A DNA stretch of 64,000 nt from an uncultured Clostridia bacterium. Its GTDB lineage: Bacteria > Bacillota > Clostridia > Christensenellales > UBA3700. Positions 61,772 through 64,000 of this stretch are shown here, one piece after another. The stretch spans positions 1-64,000 of the forward strand of contig CAMQSU010000002.1 of the NCBI GenBank assembly GCA_947037025.1, given 5' to 3'. Both the position numbers and the translations under genes were made by a program. Positions within the stretch are counted from its first letter, which is position 1; each line of letters opens with the position of its first letter. Under the pieces are notes generated by a model that saw only the letters and a list, made by a program, of their open reading frames with translations, was not told the origin of the DNA and searched no databases.

Positions 61772-62944
61772 ATGATAATGAAATACGATTGTGAGTGTGG
61801 CACTGTCCACAGCTCAAAGATAAATAAGTTAATAATTGTTGAATCTGGAGTAGTCGGAGTAAGTGAAATTATTCGCAAAATTATAAGGGCAGGAACGGTA
61901 AATATCATAGCTTGTGTAATTGCGGAAGATTACGCAAGAGGACTAAAATTGCTTATGGAAAAAAGCGGTTATTTAAGTAATGTATATTTATTTGAGGAGA
62001 GCGAAGATGAGTTTGCAGCTAATGTTGAAAAGACGATAGATGTAGCATCGATTAGTGACCTTACAGTGTATGTAGGAGATGAGTATATTTCACGGTTAGT
62101 TACTGGTGGAAACTCGGTATTTGTTTTAACGTCTATCGCATCAAGCACGGCAATTAGCAGTAGCAAATCGACAGTTATTGTTGATAAAATTGCTATCATG
62201 AAATGTCCGTTTAATCACATTGCAAGCGGGTATGGAAAGCTGATAACAAAGCTGCTTTGCGTGCTTGATTACAGGGCATGGACAGCAAGTCAGAAAGATA
62301 AAAAATGCAATGATATTCTAAACCAAATTGAAGGCTGTATACTTAGGCTCTTTGATAGCAGATACGTCTATTATAAAGACGGAGATTTTGTGCGTGATTT
62401 AACAAACTGTTTTATTCAAGTTGCCGTCTATGAGAGTATGCTTGATAGCTCAGAGATGCTCCACAATTATGATATTGTGAGCAGCAATCTTCAAGCTGTC
62501 GTAGGAAGAAAACTTTTACTTGGCGAGTGCGAAATGATTGTTGGTTGGTATTCGTTTAACATTTTGCGTGCAGTGCTAACTCATGGCGGAGCTGATTTGT
62601 TTTACCCCGCTGACATTATTGCCGATGCTGAATTAATATCACTTTTAACAAAGCGTAAGTTAAAAAATGTTGTTGGAAATATAGAAATAATTAAATCGAG
62701 CGAAGTTGATAGGCTTGCATATGTGCTTGAAGAATATCGCATAGATATTGTGGATTATATTAATGGAATCTGGGACAGCTTGAATTTAGCGATGAAAAAT
62801 TATCGCCGCATATATTATGATGCAGGACTTGAGCTATCAGGAAGTATCTCCTTAGAAAAGTTGTCAAAGGTTGTATGCAGCAGTTTTTGCGAGCAAAAAT
62901 ATTTCAGCATTGTCAAATTGCTAAGAACTCGTGGAGAAATTTAA
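61772..62944 (+). CDS. Degenerate AraM/glycerol-1-phosphate-dehydrogenase-like protein
   Basis: 390 residues, the AraM length. N-terminus KYDCECGTVHSSKINKLIIV matches the AraM start (CECGxxH...). Residues 145-170, CPFNHIASGYGKLITKLLCV then LDYRAW, align with the AraM stretch APxxxIAAGFGDxxxKxxSLADWK. The metal-binding Asp of GFGD is Lys156 here, and the His motifs (SGGEHHxSH and LHG) have no counterpart (ESMLDSSEMLHNYD, LLLGECEMI). The GSGTIHD cofactor loop is also altered. So the fold is likely conserved but activity (sn-glycerol-1-phosphate from DHAP) is doubtful. Co-transcribed with the QueG-like gene; its ribosome binding site is in a hairpin. Confidence 0.7.
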   Translation: MIMKYDCECGTVHSSKINKLIIVESGVVGVSEIIRKIIRAGTVNIIACVIAEDYARGLKLLMEKSGYLSNVYLFEESEDEFAANVEKTIDVASISDLTVYVGDEYISRLVTGGNSVFVLTSIASSTAISSSKSTVIVDKIAIMKCPFNHIASGYGKLITKLLCVLDYRAWTASQKDKKCNDILNQIEGCILRLFDSRYVYYKDGDFVRDLTNCFIQVAVYESMLDSSEMLHNYDIVSSNLQAVVGRKLLLGECEMIVGWYSFNILRAVLTHGGADLFYPADIIADAELISLLTKRKLKNVVGNIEIIKSSEVDRLAYVLEEYRIDIVDYINGIWDSLNLAMKNYRRIYYDAGLELSGSISLEKLSKVVCSSFCEQKYFSIVKLLRTRGEI

Positions 62945-63017
62945 TGCAAACTAAATCAGAGTATAATTGCAAAGATTTCGATTTTTATAAAAATTAAATA
63001 TAGATAACAAATAAAAC

Positions 63018-63052
63018 ATATCGCCATGCAGCTAACAGCTGAATGGCGATAT
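63018..63052. terminator. Convergent terminator hairpin
   Basis: ATATCGCCAT (63018-63027) pairs with ATGGCGATAT (63043-63052), with an inner CAGCT/AGCTG stem. It lies between two convergent genes. Confidence 0.75.
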
Positions 63053-63138
63053 CTACTTTTAATGTAATAATTATGCAGCATAATAGATGCATTGTAGTAT
63101 TTGACTTTTATTAAGCACATAACTATTTTTAAAAATTA

Positions 63139-64000
63139 TTATTCTTTTTTATCCCCTAAAGTATCATCAGTATTAGCATCACGTGCGTCTTGATTTACAT
63201 TTTTTATTGCAGCCAAATCATCATTGTCTAATTTGCTAACATTTGACGAGCTGCCGCTAGATGTGGAAGAAGTTTTTAATTGTTCATCAAACATGCCGTA
63301 CTTTCCATAATAACTTTGTGAGCGAGTACGAAGCATGCAAACAATAGCAAGAACCACATTAATTACACCTAGAGTAATGTAGTAAATTTTGAACGGGATC
63401 AAAAGTGACATTAAAAACAATACGGTTGCGACAAATAAATAGCGTTTCACATTTACCCTTGCGAAAATGATATTAAATATTTCGGTGGAAAGATTTCTTT
63501 TTATTTTTATATTTTCAGGAACAGCAGGCAGCATGTTTTTACCTTTCAGCATTTTAAATATGACTGAGAGCGGAACGAATACAACTTCTTTAGAATAATT
63601 GTGCATAATCAGTTGGCATTTTCTATCAATCTCGCGAGCAACAAAATATATTTTATCAACGCCTAGTGATTTTGCTTTAAGATGAAGTTTCAACACCTCA
63701 TCGTTGCCAATCGCCCCAAATTTGATTGAGGGAATAATTGCAATATCTTTTTCAAGGTATTTGCCTAGCAGAACGCCGTCACCTTGTATAAAATTGTATG
63801 ATGGCATTGCTACTGAAATAGTTTGCAGTATGTAGTCAATCCCTTGGGTAATGCAAAAAAGTTCAAATGATTTGTAGTTTATGTGTTTAGCGCTCTTGCC
63901 AGATAATACTTTAATTATTAAGCTGATTAATATTGTAGCGGCAGCACTGATAGCTAGGTTGTACCAAATTACTGGCACGAATGCAAGAAGAATTAAAACA
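63139..64000 (-). CDS. Membrane protein of unknown function, 5' end outside the window
   Basis: The frame continues upstream of GTG 63978 to the window edge with hydrophobic codons (VLILLAFVP...), so the gene is cut and the first helix is incomplete. Visible: a TM helix at the start, a soluble domain of about 150 residues (SFELFCITQGIDYILQTISV, GDGVLLGKYLEKDIAIIPSI, GVDKIYFVAREIDRKCQLIM) of alpha/beta character, two further helices (near residues 178-215 of the visible part) and a Ser/Asp-rich cytoplasmic tail ending LGDKKE. Family not recognised. Confidence 0.6.
   Translation of the reverse strand, partial: VLILLAFVPVIWYNLAISAAATILISLIIKVLSGKSAKHINYKSFELFCITQGIDYILQTISVAMPSYNFIQGDGVLLGKYLEKDIAIIPSIKFGAIGNDEVLKLHLKAKSLGVDKIYFVAREIDRKCQLIMHNYSKEVVFVPLSVIFKMLKGKNMLPAVPENIKIKRNLSTEIFNIIFARVNVKRYLFVATVLFLMSLLIPFKIYYITLGVINVVLAIVCMLRTRSQSYYGKYGMFDEQLKTSSTSSGSSSNVSKLDNDDLAAIKNVNQDARDANTDDTLGDKKE

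Overview
The window is a low-GC, AT-rich chromosomal segment of a Gram-positive bacterium. It most likely belongs to an anaerobic, spore-forming-lineage Clostridia (Bacillota) that I cannot name further. Reasons: an infC-rpmI-rplT operon behind an L20-type attenuator leader; a sporulation neighbourhood (SpoIVB, Spo0A-type DNA-binding domain, SpoIIM-like, DeoB-like, DacF) in the gene order of Bacillus/Clostridium; a rubrerythrin; BspA/InlB-type surface proteins; and purine-rich ribosome binding sites with textbook sigma-A promoters (TTGACA-N17-TATAAT occurs many times). TGA is a normal stop codon. No tRNA, rRNA or CRISPR was seen.

Layout. 0-1.9 kb: edge of an accessory locus (bacteriocin-like peptide, possible immunity protein, decayed gene, small membrane protein). 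1.9-9.7 kb: housekeeping (translation operon, TrmH-type methyltransferase, YebC, ProA, rubrerythrin, YdbC, cation/proton antiporter). 9.8-15 kb: condensed sporulation locus in which Spo0A has no receiver domain and the DeoB homologue has lost metal ligands. 15.1-19.2 kb: two-gene operon of an FGGY kinase and an alkyl-DHAP-synthase-like flavoenzyme. 19.4-31.5 kb: a virion/packaging cluster of P22-like podovirus type (sigma-like regulator, TerL, TerS-like, portal, scaffold, capsid, head-tail adaptor and hub, two holins). I see no integrase, replication, endolysin or tail-fibre gene, and a reverse-strand surface-protein gene sits inside it. 31.5-36.1 kb: surface modules (carboxypeptidase-regulatory-like repeats, a Cys-rich protein, a BspA-type lipoprotein). 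36.2-45.3 kb: mixed metabolism and resistance (CAT acetyltransferase, GntR-controlled ABC exporter with a clear operator, SDR, MurG, lipase-like hydrolase). 45.5-50 kb: parE-parC. 50-55.7 kb: secreted propeller/SH3 protein, an alphaCTD-like/WG-repeat fusion, a membrane protein. 55.8-57.4 kb: gdhA with a hairpin-repeat array behind it. 57.7-60.6 kb: yybP-ykoY-type Mn riboswitch and P-type ATPase. 60.8-64 kb: QueG-like Fe-S protein, degenerate AraM-like protein with a hairpin-masked ribosome binding site, and a membrane protein running off the right edge.

Themes. Several proteins keep a recognisable fold but appear to have lost catalytic, receiver or DNA-contact residues: Spo0A without receiver, DeoB-like, AraM-like, alphaCTD-like. 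This fits a lineage reshaping its sporulation and lipid genes. The best candidates for something undescribed are the receiverless Spo0A in its native locus, the integrase-free and lysin-free virion cluster, and the alphaCTD/WG-repeat fusion. All functional claims come from reading motifs by eye. No database search was run.
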